The notes beneath the pieces are model-generated. The model worked only from the letters and a program-made list of their open reading frames with translations. It was not told the DNA's origin and made no database searches. A stretch of DNA of 64,000 bases, from assembly GCA_963696645.1 (NCBI GenBank), contig CAVOKY010000005.1, forward strand, positions 1 through 64,000. The letters run 5' to 3'. The DNA comes from JAMXLO01 sp963696645. GTDB taxonomy: Bacteria; Pseudomonadota; Alphaproteobacteria; Acetobacterales; Acetobacteraceae. Each line of letters starts with the position of its first letter. The stretch's first letter is position 1. Shown here piece after piece: positions 26,253-34,890 of the stretch. The translations under genes and the position numbers were made by a program.

Positions 26253-27245
26253 TCATCCCGTCAGTATTGTCGAACCCACGGTGTCCATCCCGATCCAAAT
26301 CACCGCGGTTCCGTTCATCCGCTCCAGAAACACCGCCTGACGTTCCGGCGGAACCAGCATCAGCAGAAAGCCGCCGCTGCCCGCGCCGCACAGCTTGCCG
26401 CCGCTGGCGCCGGCGTCCCGTGCTCCCGCGTACAATGCATCGATCTGCGGGTTGCTCACCTTGGACGACAGCCGCTTCTTGGTTTCCCATCCCTCGTGCA
26501 GCATCGCGCCGAACGCACTCAGCAGACGCTCCGGATCGTCGCCCTCCAGCACGTCCACCGCCTGATCGACCAGCGCCAGCAGGTGCGACAGCGCACCATC
26601 GGCGGCATGGCTCACCGTGCGCTGCATCTGCTCCTCCAGTGTTTCCGACGCGAACCGCGTCACACCGGTGTAGACCAGGAACAGCGACCCGGTCAGCGCG
26701 GACTGGCACGGCGCCGTCATCTGCACCGGCTCGATCCGCGTGCGGCCCGCGGTGAATTCGAACCGGTTCAGCCCGCCGAATGCGGCATGGTATTGATCCT
26801 GTACTCCAACGTTCTCGGCCAGCAACTCGCGCTCGACGAACACTGCCGTGCGCGCCAGATCGAGTTTGGTGATCGGCCGCTTCTGTAGCGTATGGATCAG
26901 GTTGATCAGCCCGACAGTGAACGACGACGAACTGCCGAGCCCGCTGCGCGCCGGCAGATCGGCCATGATCGACAGGTCCAGCGGATCGCTCACGGCAAAA
27001 TGCTGCAACACGTTGCGCACCACCGGGTGCTGCAACTCGTGCGCATTCAGCACCGTCTCGATGCGAGAGTAGCTGACGCGAAAATGGTAGTCGATCACCG
27101 AGGAAAGCCGCAGCACGGAGATGTAGATGTATTTGTCGATCGCCATGCCCAGCACGGCACCGCGCGCGCGTTCGAAATACTCGGGATAGTCGGTGCCACC
27201 GCCGAAGAAGCTGACGCGAAGCGGGGTGCGCGAAACGGTGATCAT
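26253..27245 (-). CDS. GHMP-family sugar kinase (HddA-like)
   Basis: 330 residues from ATG 27,243-27,245. The start (SRTPLRVSFFGGGTDYPEYF) and the ATP-binding loop (LPARSGLGSSSSF, about 100-112), with GGKLCGAGSGGFLL near the C-terminus, are those of GHMP kinases. The closest known type is D-glycero-D-manno-heptose-7-phosphate kinase of the GDP-heptose route; galactokinase- or fucokinase-like specificity is possible. The ATG overlaps the stop of the upstream epimerase gene (ATGA), and it is the last gene of the minus-strand sugar operon. No matching nucleotidyltransferase is visible here. Confidence 0.85.
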   Translation of the reverse strand: MITVSRTPLRVSFFGGGTDYPEYFERARGAVLGMAIDKYIYISVLRLSSVIDYHFRVSYSRIETVLNAHELQHPVVRNVLQHFAVSDPLDLSIMADLPARSGLGSSSSFTVGLINLIHTLQKRPITKLDLARTAVFVERELLAENVGVQDQYHAAFGGLNRFEFTAGRTRIEPVQMTAPCQSALTGSLFLVYTGVTRFASETLEEQMQRTVSHAADGALSHLLALVDQAVDVLEGDDPERLLSAFGAMLHEGWETKKRLSSKVSNPQIDALYAGARDAGASGGKLCGAGSGGFLLMLVPPERQAVFLERMNGTAVIWIGMDTVGSTILTG

Positions 27246-28177
27246 GCCGCGACGCCATTGAAATCCGCGGCCAGCACGCGGCGCACGCCATCGGCCAGCG
27301 GCACCCGAGGCTGCCATCCGGTCTTCGCCAGAAACCGGCTCGAATCCAGACTCTTGTAGCCAGCTCCCTGAAAGCTGTCGGCCGGATGCACGATCCGCGC
27401 ATCCCATTCGAGCGCGCGCATGATGGCCTCGGCGCAGGCACCGATGGTCACCGGCGCATTGTCGGTGCAATGCACGATGGTGTCCTCGAAGGCGGCATCG
27501 GCGGCGATCACCGCATCGATCTGGTCGGTCACATACAGCTGATCGCGCACCGTATCGGGACTGCCCCAGACTTCGAAGCTGTCCGCGCCGGACGCCCGGG
27601 TTGCGACGGCGCGCGCGATCAGCGCGGCCATGAAATGGCTGCGCTGCGGTTCGATATGGGCGCCGGGGCCGTACAGCGTCGCGAGCACACAATGTAGCCA
27701 ATGCAGACCGTATTGCGATCCGTAGGTTTCGCAGCCGGTCACCAGGATCTCCTTCGCCAGCGCGTATCCGCGCACCGACGGATGCGGCGGGCCGCTGCGG
27801 AATGCGGTTTCCGGAATCGGCCGGCTCGATTCGGGATAGATGCAGGAGCTGCCGAGGGTGATCAACTTCGCCGCGGGCTGATGGCGGCGCCAGCCTTCCA
27901 ACACGTTCAGGTGGATGCGTGCGTTGTCATTCAGCAGTTCGCCCTGCATCGCGTACTGGATCGCACCGGTACGCTGCTTCGTCACTGCGTGCAGGATGCG
28001 CCCGGCGCGCGGCGCGTTGCGCAACACGCCATCAACCACCACCGAATCCGTGAAATCGCCGGCGGCGCGCCCCACCGCATGCACCGGCCAGCCACGTGCG
28101 CGCCAGGTCGCGACGAGATGGCGGCCGACAAAACCGTCAGCTCCCAACACGATTGTTGGCGAATCAGCGTAGCGCAT
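27242..28177 (-). CDS. NAD-dependent epimerase/dehydratase (extended SDR, GDP-fucose-synthase-like)
   Basis: A 311-residue extended SDR. TIVLGADGFVGRHL is the Rossmann glycine motif. SSCIYPESSRPI (the CIYP seen in GDP-fucose synthases and GDP-heptose reductases) precedes the catalytic GYALAKE (Tyr-x3-Lys). VRDQLYVTDQ and GAGYKSLDSSRF are substrate-side elements. It probably epimerises or reduces an NDP- or GDP-linked hexose or heptose. It overlaps its upstream neighbour by 14 bp and the kinase gene by 4 bp, so it sits in the middle of a tightly packed operon. Confidence 0.85.
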   Translation of the reverse strand: MRYADSPTIVLGADGFVGRHLVATWRARGWPVHAVGRAAGDFTDSVVVDGVLRNAPRAGRILHAVTKQRTGAIQYAMQGELLNDNARIHLNVLEGWRRHQPAAKLITLGSSCIYPESSRPIPETAFRSGPPHPSVRGYALAKEILVTGCETYGSQYGLHWLHCVLATLYGPGAHIEPQRSHFMAALIARAVATRASGADSFEVWGSPDTVRDQLYVTDQIDAVIAADAAFEDTIVHCTDNAPVTIGACAEAIMRALEWDARIVHPADSFQGAGYKSLDSSRFLAKTGWQPRVPLADGVRRVLAADFNGVAA

Positions 28178-29114
28178 CGCGATACCATGCCACAGTTTCC
28201 CGCATGCCGTCCTGCAGCGACCGGAACGCCAGCAGGTCGGGCAGCAGCCGACGCAGTCGCGCCGCTGTAGCCCGACGCAGCTTCACGCCAGGATTGGCGC
28301 CGGGCGGCGGCGGGTTAGTGCGGAGCGGGCGCACCTTTCCGCCGGCCTGCATGGCGGCCATCGCCAGGTCGTCGATCCGGGTCGTCTGCCCGGCGGCGCA
28401 GTTCACGGCGTCGCTGACACCGCGGAGCGACAGCGATGCAACGAATGTTGCCGCCACGTCGCCGGCGAACACGAAATCCCGTTCGGCCGACGGATCGCCG
28501 CGAATTTCAAAATCCGGCGCGTCGTGCAGCGCACGGATCACGAAAGCCGTGGCGACATGCGCATCGGCTTCATCAAGCAGATCGAACGGGCCATAGGGAT
28601 TGGTCAGCCGGAAGCTGATCGTGTTGATACCCGCGCGGCGTCGCCAGAGTTCGGCGGCGATCTCGCCCCAGCGCTTCGACCAGGCATAGCCGGCCTCACC
28701 CTCATGCGGCCAAAGGTTCAGATCGAGCGGTGTGTCGTCATCCAGCATCGGCCATGCCGCGGGATATACGGCGGAACTGCTCGCCGCGCGCACTTCGGTA
28801 ATACCGCGTTGCAGGGCGAAGCGATAGACAAGGTCGGTCAGTTGCAGGTTGGCCGCGACGATTTCCGCCTGCTGGCCGGCGAAGCGCGAGGCGAAGTAGC
28901 GAAATGCGGCGACATGCACGATGGCGGTTCCGGTTGGCAGATCGGCAAGCTCATTGAGTGCGCCGGCCGCGATCGTGCGCGTGCAGCCGGGCACCATGCG
29001 TCCCGTATGGTTTACAGCAATCAGCAGCGGTACCTGGCCGGCCAGGGACTGGGCGATATTGCGGCCGATGAACCCGCTGGCGCCGAACAGCACGACCGCT
29101 TCGGGCAAACTCAT
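28164..29114 (-). CDS. NAD-dependent epimerase/dehydratase (extended SDR)
   Basis: 316 residues from ATG 29,112-29,114, which overlaps the upstream methyltransferase stop; a longer frame to 29,186 lacks family support. The fold is marked by AVVLFGASGFIGRNI, a VHVAAF strand, ASSSAVYPAA and the catalytic GYAWSKRWGE. SFRLTNPYGPFD and ERDFVFAGDV are typical of sugar-nucleotide SDRs. It is one of three such enzymes in the operon, presumably for successive C3/C4/C5 modifications of one activated sugar. The exact step is unknown. Confidence 0.83.
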   Translation of the reverse strand: MSLPEAVVLFGASGFIGRNIAQSLAGQVPLLIAVNHTGRMVPGCTRTIAAGALNELADLPTGTAIVHVAAFRYFASRFAGQQAEIVAANLQLTDLVYRFALQRGITEVRAASSSAVYPAAWPMLDDDTPLDLNLWPHEGEAGYAWSKRWGEIAAELWRRRAGINTISFRLTNPYGPFDLLDEADAHVATAFVIRALHDAPDFEIRGDPSAERDFVFAGDVAATFVASLSLRGVSDAVNCAAGQTTRIDDLAMAAMQAGGKVRPLRTNPPPPGANPGVKLRRATAARLRRLLPDLLAFRSLQDGMRETVAWYRDALR

Positions 29115-30383
29115 GCGGACCGGTTCGCCGCGATGACCTTCACCTCGGGGATGGGAACGATGAACTCGCCCCCCGAGGCCAGCCACTCCTGCTCCTTGCG
29201 AACGAATTCATCGATGAAGTTCCATGCCAGTACCAGATAGGCATCGGGCCGCTGGCCCACCTCGTCCTCGATCGGGATGCGCACACCGGGAATCGCCAGG
29301 CCGATCTTCAGCGGGTTCTTTTCGACTGCCTTCTGCACCAGGTCAGGGCCGATGCCGAAGCTGTTCAGCAACGTGGCTCCTTTGGCCGGCGCGCCATAGG
29401 CCCACACCGAACGGCCGCGCGCGCGATGCGTCTCGAGCAGCCCACGCAGCCTGTCGCGCAGCGCCAGCACCCGTTGCGCGAACTGACGATAGGTGTCGAT
29501 CTCGCCCAGTCGCACATCGCTCTCGGCGGCGCGCAGGGCGTGTACCGATTGTCCCGTCGGGCGCGTGCCTTTGCGCGCGACATGTGCCTCGATGGTGCCG
29601 CCGTGGATCGGCACTAGCCTCGCTTCGAACACCTCCAGGCCATGTCGTTCGAGCAGCGCCGACAGCGACCGCAGGGTGTAGTAGCAAAGGTGCTCGTGAT
29701 AGACCTGATCGAACGCGGTGTTCTGCACCATGCCGCCGAGATATATCGCCTGCACGACGAAGACGCCATCCGGCGCTAGCAGCGCGGCAATACCACGCAC
29801 GACACTGTGCAGTTCCTCGAGATGGAAGAACACGCCGGCTGCGGTGACGATCTTTGCGGGGCCCAGATCGGCAAGGATGTCGTGCGCGCACGCCTCGTTG
29901 AAGAACCGGTTCCAGGTGGCGATACCGGCGTCCTGCGCAATCTGCGCGACATTGGCGGCAGCCTCGACGCCGAGTACGCGACAGCCAAACGGCGCATACT
30001 GCTTCAGCCAGGTGCCGTCGTTGCTGCCGATATCGACCACGAGATCCTGCGGGCCGAGACCGTAGGCGGCGGCAATCCGCTCCGAGGTCGCGCGGAAATG
30101 CTCCGGCAGGGTCTTGGTAGTGCCCGATACGTAGGGGTACTCGGAGAACATCGACTCCTTCGGGATCGTGTGATCGATCTGCACCATGGTGCAGTCGCGA
30201 CAGAAGCCGACGCGGAGTGGATACGCAGGCTCGAACTCCTATCGGGAGGTCGAGCGGCACCAGCCGGTTGCAGTGCGGTTGATCACCGAGATCGAGCACC
30301 AATTCCACGTGATGGCCGCCGCAGGCGCGACATGCCATGTCCAGCATGCGACCAGGCGGGGGAACGGCGAGGCGATCAGACAT
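29111..30383 (-). pseudogene. Sugar C-methyltransferase with N-terminal zinc-binding domain, frameshifted
   Basis: The 358-residue main frame has a class I SAM fold (VVDIGSNDGTWL, a VLGVEAA strand, GVFFHLEELH, VYHEHLCYYTL) and the C-terminal C-methyltransferase domain (GYGAPAKGATLL-like at about 265, VPIPEVKVI). This is the order of TylC3-type NDP-hexose C3-methyltransferases. Their N-terminal zinc domain is also present but split. ACRACGGHHVELVLDLG follows ATG 30,381-30,383 in one frame, and FCRDCTMVQIDH precedes the main body in another. An extra base near 30,235-30,245 separates them. Whether this is a sequencing error or a real truncation decides if the protein has all four zinc cysteines. 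Confidence 0.8.
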
Positions 30384-31308
30384 TGGCAAAGCGTCCGTTG
30401 CGCAGCATCCGGAAGCCTTTCACCAACTCCTGGATTCCAGCATCCAGCGAAACGTCGGGCCGCCAGCCGAGCTTTTCCAGTTTCTCGTTGGAGACCACGT
30501 AGTCGCGCTTGTCGGGGTCTTCGCCGATCGGTGCCTCCATCCAGACGAATCCCGGCACGTGCCTGGCGATGCGTTCGCAAAGCTGCGCCTTCGACAGGTT
30601 CGCCTCGGACAGGCCGACGTTGAACGGCTCGCCGCGCATGGTGCCGTAGTGTTCGACGGCGTACAGGAATGCCTTCACCACGTCGCGGATGTGGATGTAG
30701 TTGCGGCGGAAATGCGCTTCGAACAGCACCACGGCGCGATCCGTCACGGCGCGCCAGGTGAAGTCGTTGACCAGCAGATCCAGCCGCATGCGCGGCGACA
30801 TGCCGAACACCGTGGCCAGCCGCAGCGACACGCCGCGACAGGTGCCAAGTACGGCTTCTTCCGCCTCCACCTTGGTGCGGCCGTAAAGCGAGACCGGCCG
30901 CAGCGGCGATTCCTCGGTGCAGAAGGCGTTGCCGTCGCCCACGCCGTAGCCGCTGTTGGTGGTGGGATACACCACCATCTGATCGCGCGAGACGCGCTTT
31001 GCCAGATCCAATACGGCATCGCGATTCAGGCTGGTGGCGCCGATTTGGTCGCGCGCGCAGAGCGGAGCACCGACCAGCGCGGCCAGCGGGATCACCAGAT
31101 CAGCGCGTTTCAGCAACGGCTCCACTACGCGCATGTCGCGGGCGTCGCCACGCACCGGTTCGAAGGCCGGATCGAGGCAGCAGGTCGCGAGATTCGGGTC
31201 GCCGGCGGAGAACGTATCCAGCACGGTAACCGCATGGCCACTCTGCAGCAGCGCCGGAACCAACAGCGAGCCGATATAGCCGGCTCCTCCGGTGACAAGA
31301 CAGTGCAT
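30376..31308 (-). CDS. NAD-dependent epimerase/dehydratase (extended SDR)
   Basis: A 310-residue extended SDR. CLVTGGAGYIGSLL is the glycine motif at the start, PTTNSGYG precedes the catalytic SLYGRTKVEAEE, and RRNYIHIRDVVKAF and PFNVGL are substrate-side motifs of NDP-sugar epimerases/dehydratases. It stands second in the operon after the glycosyltransferase-like gene (72-bp gap). Its stop overlaps the ATG of the methyltransferase by 8 bp, which indicates translational coupling. Together with the other two SDRs and the kinase it should make one dedicated sugar nucleotide. Confidence 0.85.
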   Translation of the reverse strand: MHCLVTGGAGYIGSLLVPALLQSGHAVTVLDTFSAGDPNLATCCLDPAFEPVRGDARDMRVVEPLLKRADLVIPLAALVGAPLCARDQIGATSLNRDAVLDLAKRVSRDQMVVYPTTNSGYGVGDGNAFCTEESPLRPVSLYGRTKVEAEEAVLGTCRGVSLRLATVFGMSPRMRLDLLVNDFTWRAVTDRAVVLFEAHFRRNYIHIRDVVKAFLYAVEHYGTMRGEPFNVGLSEANLSKAQLCERIARHVPGFVWMEAPIGEDPDKRDYVVSNEKLEKLGWRPDVSLDAGIQELVKGFRMLRNGRFANV

Positions 31309-31380
31309 TTATGGTGCCTCGGGTTGGCCGGCGGACCGGCGCGCATTGCGAGGGCTTCGGATACCGAACACGGGCGCGTG

Positions 31381-32616
31381 TTACAACCCCGGGCCGATTC
31401 CCAGCAACACATCCAGCAGCGCCGCGGGATTATGGGTCGCGCGCCAGGCCGGCGCCGCATCGCGCATCGCGCTGGTCAGCGGGCCCAATTGCGCCAGGGC
31501 GCTGCCGACGCTGGCGGCGAATCCGTCCGGGAAATCGAAGGCCATCGGCTGCGCCGGTCCGGCGACCTGCTCCATCCAGCACCCGCGAGGCACCACCGCG
31601 GGGATGGCCAAGGCGCGGGCCTCGGCCAGAATGCCGCTGCTGCGCGGCCCGTAGGCCCGTGGATCATAGGGCAGCAGCATGAGGTCGGCATCCCGCAGCA
31701 GCGCCTGGTAGTCGTCGGTGTCAAGGGCCCGCTCAATGACCTCGACGCGAGGCCCGACCTGCGCCTTGAGCAGCCGGTGGGCGCGCTGCAACGCCGGATC
31801 CGATCGCCGGTCGATCGGGCCGCTGTGGATGGTGAACCGCGCGCGGTCCTTGAAGGCTGCGACGACCGCCGGCAGCAGGTCGTAGCCCTTTTCCATGCGG
31901 CCGCCCCCCGGATACACGACGTTCGGCGTCACCCTGGCGGGGCGATCCTGACCGGTCGACACGCTCACCGGCACAGGCACCGCAGTCACCGGAGCGCCCA
32001 GCACATCGTGCCAAAGGCCGGCCAATTGCGCGGTATCCGCGAACAGGTGCAGCCGCGCGCCGAAATGGTCCAACAGGCGGCGAATGATCTCGGAGGTGGG
32101 TGCCGGGCCTGGTTCAGTCTCGTCCATCTCCTGCGGCAGACGCCGGAGCACGATGGCAATTCTGGCAATCGCCGCCGGCGCGAGCCGGTCCGCCAGCCCG
32201 GCCAGGTTCGCCGCGGACACGCTGGGCAGCACTAGGGCGTCGTCGTCGGATGCCGGGGTGTTGCGGAGTGCGGCGGCCAGTTCGCTGCCGAAGGCGTCGG
32301 ACCGGCCTCGGCGATACGTGCGCCGGACGCTGCGCAGCAAGCCGGTTACCAAGTCGGCGGCGGCCGGCGGCAGACGGCTGCTGGCCCCAAGCAGCGCGGC
32401 GCGTAGCCGGCCCCCCTCACCGCTGGTCTGGTAGCGCGCGCTGAATGCCGGGACCACGCGGGTCTGGCCGGACTGGCTGTGCGGCGGGAACGACAGGTGA
32501 GCGAGGATCAGCGCCGGCATGCCGCGCGCGATGGCGGCTTCCGCCAAGCCCGCGGCATAGCCCTGATGGTGCCCGGCGGACCCGAGCAGACCCGGGTCCG
32601 CAATGATCAGCCGCAC
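31381..32616 (-). CDS. Glycosyltransferase-like protein (GT-B type C-terminal half)
   Basis: 411 residues if it starts at GTG 32,614-32,616, where the family-like beginning RLIIADPGLLGSAGHHQGY appears; ATG 32,686-32,688 would add 24 residues. The C-terminal half has VVYPGGGRMEKGYDLLPAVV, RFTIHSGPID, ADLMLLPYDPRAYGPRSSGILAEA and IPAVVPRG, as in GT-B transferases that bind the donor through an E/S-rich loop. The N-terminal half is divergent. It is the first gene of the sugar operon and probably transfers the sugar that the other enzymes make. Confidence in the fold is good, in specificity nil. Confidence 0.7.
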   Translation of the reverse strand: MRLIIADPGLLGSAGHHQGYAAGLAEAAIARGMPALILAHLSFPPHSQSGQTRVVPAFSARYQTSGEGGRLRAALLGASSRLPPAAADLVTGLLRSVRRTYRRGRSDAFGSELAAALRNTPASDDDALVLPSVSAANLAGLADRLAPAAIARIAIVLRRLPQEMDETEPGPAPTSEIIRRLLDHFGARLHLFADTAQLAGLWHDVLGAPVTAVPVPVSVSTGQDRPARVTPNVVYPGGGRMEKGYDLLPAVVAAFKDRARFTIHSGPIDRRSDPALQRAHRLLKAQVGPRVEVIERALDTDDYQALLRDADLMLLPYDPRAYGPRSSGILAEARALAIPAVVPRGCWMEQVAGPAQPMAFDFPDGFAASVGSALAQLGPLTSAMRDAAPAWRATHNPAALLDVLLGIGPGL

Positions 32617-32706
32617 TCGACCGAGTGCGCAGCCTGCTGCATTCGCGGGTGCCCCTATGTGGCGGTGGATACGGCAAGCTAGCGACATCGCGGCTGGTTG
32701 GCGAGC

Positions 32707-32820
32707 GGGGCTTCGCCCCCCACCCCCACCGGTCGAAAGGGATTGGATTGCAAAGGCGACTGCCTTTGCTGGAGGTCCAGGAGGCAAAGCCTCCTGGCGG
32801 GTTGCAGGGCGGAGCCCTGC
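32707..32820. repeat. Array of four consecutive perfect hairpins
   Basis: Four stem-loops follow one another: GGGGC (32,707-32,711) with GCCCC (32,715-32,719); GCAAAGGC (32,750-32,757) with GCCTTTGC (32,762-32,769); CCAGGAGGC (32,777-32,785) with GCCTCCTGG (32,789-32,797); GCAGGGC (32,804-32,810) with GCCCTGC (32,814-32,820). All stems are perfect, with loops of 3-4 bases. The array lies between two minus-strand genes, ends at the stop of the downstream reading frame and has no T-run. It looks like a genome-dispersed intergenic palindromic repeat more than a simple terminator. Confidence 0.7.
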
Positions 32821-33135
32821 TCAGCGTGCGTGCTGCGCGGCGTGGCGCTTGCGGGTTGCCGCGGCCTTCTTCGCGGAAGCGGACCGTGCTGCCGCCGAGC
32901 GGGTTGCCGATGCATGCCCGCCGATCCGGCCACCCTTCTTCGACGCAACATGCGTGTCCGGCCTGCCGCGACCGGAGCCACTCTTGTTGCCGCCGCCGCT
33001 ATCCTTGTTGACCGTCGCCCAGGCACGACGTTCGGCTTCCTTGTCGGATACGCCGCGTGATTCGTAGCTCTCCGCGATATGGTCGGCCTTGCGTTCCTGC
33101 TTGTCGGTGTATTTGGACTTGTCGCCGCGTGGCAT
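32821..33135 (-). CDS. Small basic protein, annotated elsewhere as plasmid stabilisation protein
   Basis: 104 residues from ATG 33,133-33,135, preceded by a strong AGGAGG; a longer frame to 33,252 has no such support. The sequence is MPRGDKSKYTDKQERKADHI, then SYESRGVSDKEAERRAWATVN, a GGGNKSGSGRG linker, and an alanine/lysine/arginine-rich tail resembling histone H1-like proteins. The family is usually named plasmid stabilisation protein without experimental basis. The basic tail suggests nucleic-acid binding, perhaps in stress. It sits alone between the hairpin array and the broken thiamine-diphosphate enzyme. Confidence 0.75.
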   Translation of the reverse strand: MPRGDKSKYTDKQERKADHIAESYESRGVSDKEAERRAWATVNKDSGGGNKSGSGRGRPDTHVASKKGGRIGGHASATRSAAARSASAKKAAATRKRHAAQHAR

Positions 33136-34882
33136 CGTCACCTCCTGGGTTGCGTCTGCAAAACGCAATGCGGCTGCGAGCGTGCGGCACACGTCCCGAC
33201 GCTCGCTGACAAGTGACGATCCATGCCGCACCCATCGGGCGACATTGTTCATCGCCTCCGCTCGCCGGGCAGCACGGTACTCAGCAATTCTTTCGCAGCC
33301 CCCATCAGCATGCCGGACTCGTTCGGGTCGCCTTCCAGAATCGTCGACGCGAAGTTCTTCGCCTGCTTAAAGGTGATGTGTGGCGGCAGCGGTGGTACTT
33401 CCGGATCGGTCTTGACCTCAAGCACCACCGGGCGATCGGCGGCCAGCGCCTCGGTCCAGGCCGATGCAACCTGATCCGGATGATCCACATAGATGCCGCG
33501 CAGGCCGATCATCTCGCCGAAGCGGTGATACGGCACGTCGGGAATCTGCTGCGACGCGTCGAACTTCGGATCTCCCTCCATCACGCGCTGTTCCCAGGTG
33601 ACCTGATTGAGGTCCTGGTTGTTGAACACGCAGACCACTAAATTCGGATTGGACCACTCGCGCCAGCATTTCGCCACGGTGATCAGCTCGGCCATGTTGT
33701 TCATCTGCGTCGCGCCGTCACCGACCCGCGCGATCACCGGCCGGTCCGGGTGGGCGAACTTGGCGGCGATGGCATACGGCACCGCGGCACCCATCGATGC
33801 CAGCCCACCGGACAGCGAGCACATCATGCCGCGCCGGATCTTCAGGTCGCGCGCGTACCAGTTGGCGCATGAACCCGAGTTGCTGGTGACGATCGCCCGC
33901 TCGGGCAATCGCGGCGACAGCTCCCAGACGACGCGCTGTGGATTGACCGGATTGGCCGACGTCATGGCGCGGCTTTCCAGCAGCTTCCACCAGGCTGCAA
34001 CGTTCTTCTCGATCTGCGTCCGCCGGGCGCGATCCTTCTTCGCCGGCAGCATCGGCAACAGCGCGCGCAGCGTTTCGCGTGAGTCGCCGACCAGGCTGAC
34101 CTCCATCGGATAGCGCAGGCTGAGCATTCCGGGATCGAGGTCGATCTGCACGCCGCGCGCCTGGTCTTCCTCCGGTAGGAACTCGGCGTAGGGAAAGCCC
34201 GAGCCGATCATCAGCAAGGTGTCGCAATCGCTCATCATCTCCCAACTCGGCTTGGTGCCGAGCAGGCCGATGGCGCCGGTGACCCACGGCAGATCGTCGG
34301 GCAGCGCGGCCTTGCCGAGCAGCGCCTTCGCGACGCCGGCGCCGAGCGTATCGGCAATGGCGATGAGTTCGTCTGCTGCATGCAGCGCACCGGCGCCGGC
34401 CAGGATGGCGACCTTCTTGCCCCGTTCAGCACATCGGCGGCGCGGCGCAGATCGCGCTGGTGCGGCACGACGCTGGGGTCGCTGTAGCCGACACCGGAAT
34501 GCAGGGTGCCATGCGCGCGCGGCGGTTCGGTGTGGCCGGCCTCCTGGAGGTCGTTGGGGAACACCAGCGCGGTGACCCGGCGGCGGCCCTTGGCGATGCG
34601 CATCGCACGATCCACCAGGTGGCGCACCTGTGCGGGCGCGCTCGCCTGGCAGACGAAGTCGCCAGCGACATCCTTGAACATCGCAGGCACGTCCACTTCC
34701 TGCTGGTAGTGGCCACCGATCGCCGTGCGCGCCTGCTGGCCCGCGATCGCCAGGACGGGCATATGATCCAGCCGCGCGTCGTACAGACCGGTGATCAGGT
34801 GCGATGCGCCGGGACCGGATGTCGCCATGCAGACGCCGACCTCGCCGGTGAACTTGGCGTAGGCCGAGGCCATGAAGGCGGC

Positions 34883-34890
34883 CATTTCCT
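34883..34890 (+). repeat. Left target-site duplication of the IS66 element
   Basis: CATTTCCT at 34,883-34,890 is repeated exactly at 36,381-36,388. Eight-base duplications are the rule for IS66-family insertion. Deleting the element and one copy restores the thiamine-diphosphate enzyme reading frame (RHEEM joined to AAFMASAYAKF). Confidence 0.92.

Noticed and set aside
32698..33060. Plus-strand frames over the hairpin array and the small basic protein
   Set aside because: They are proline/arginine-rich shadows. The minus-strand gene has a strong ribosome-binding site and family match.
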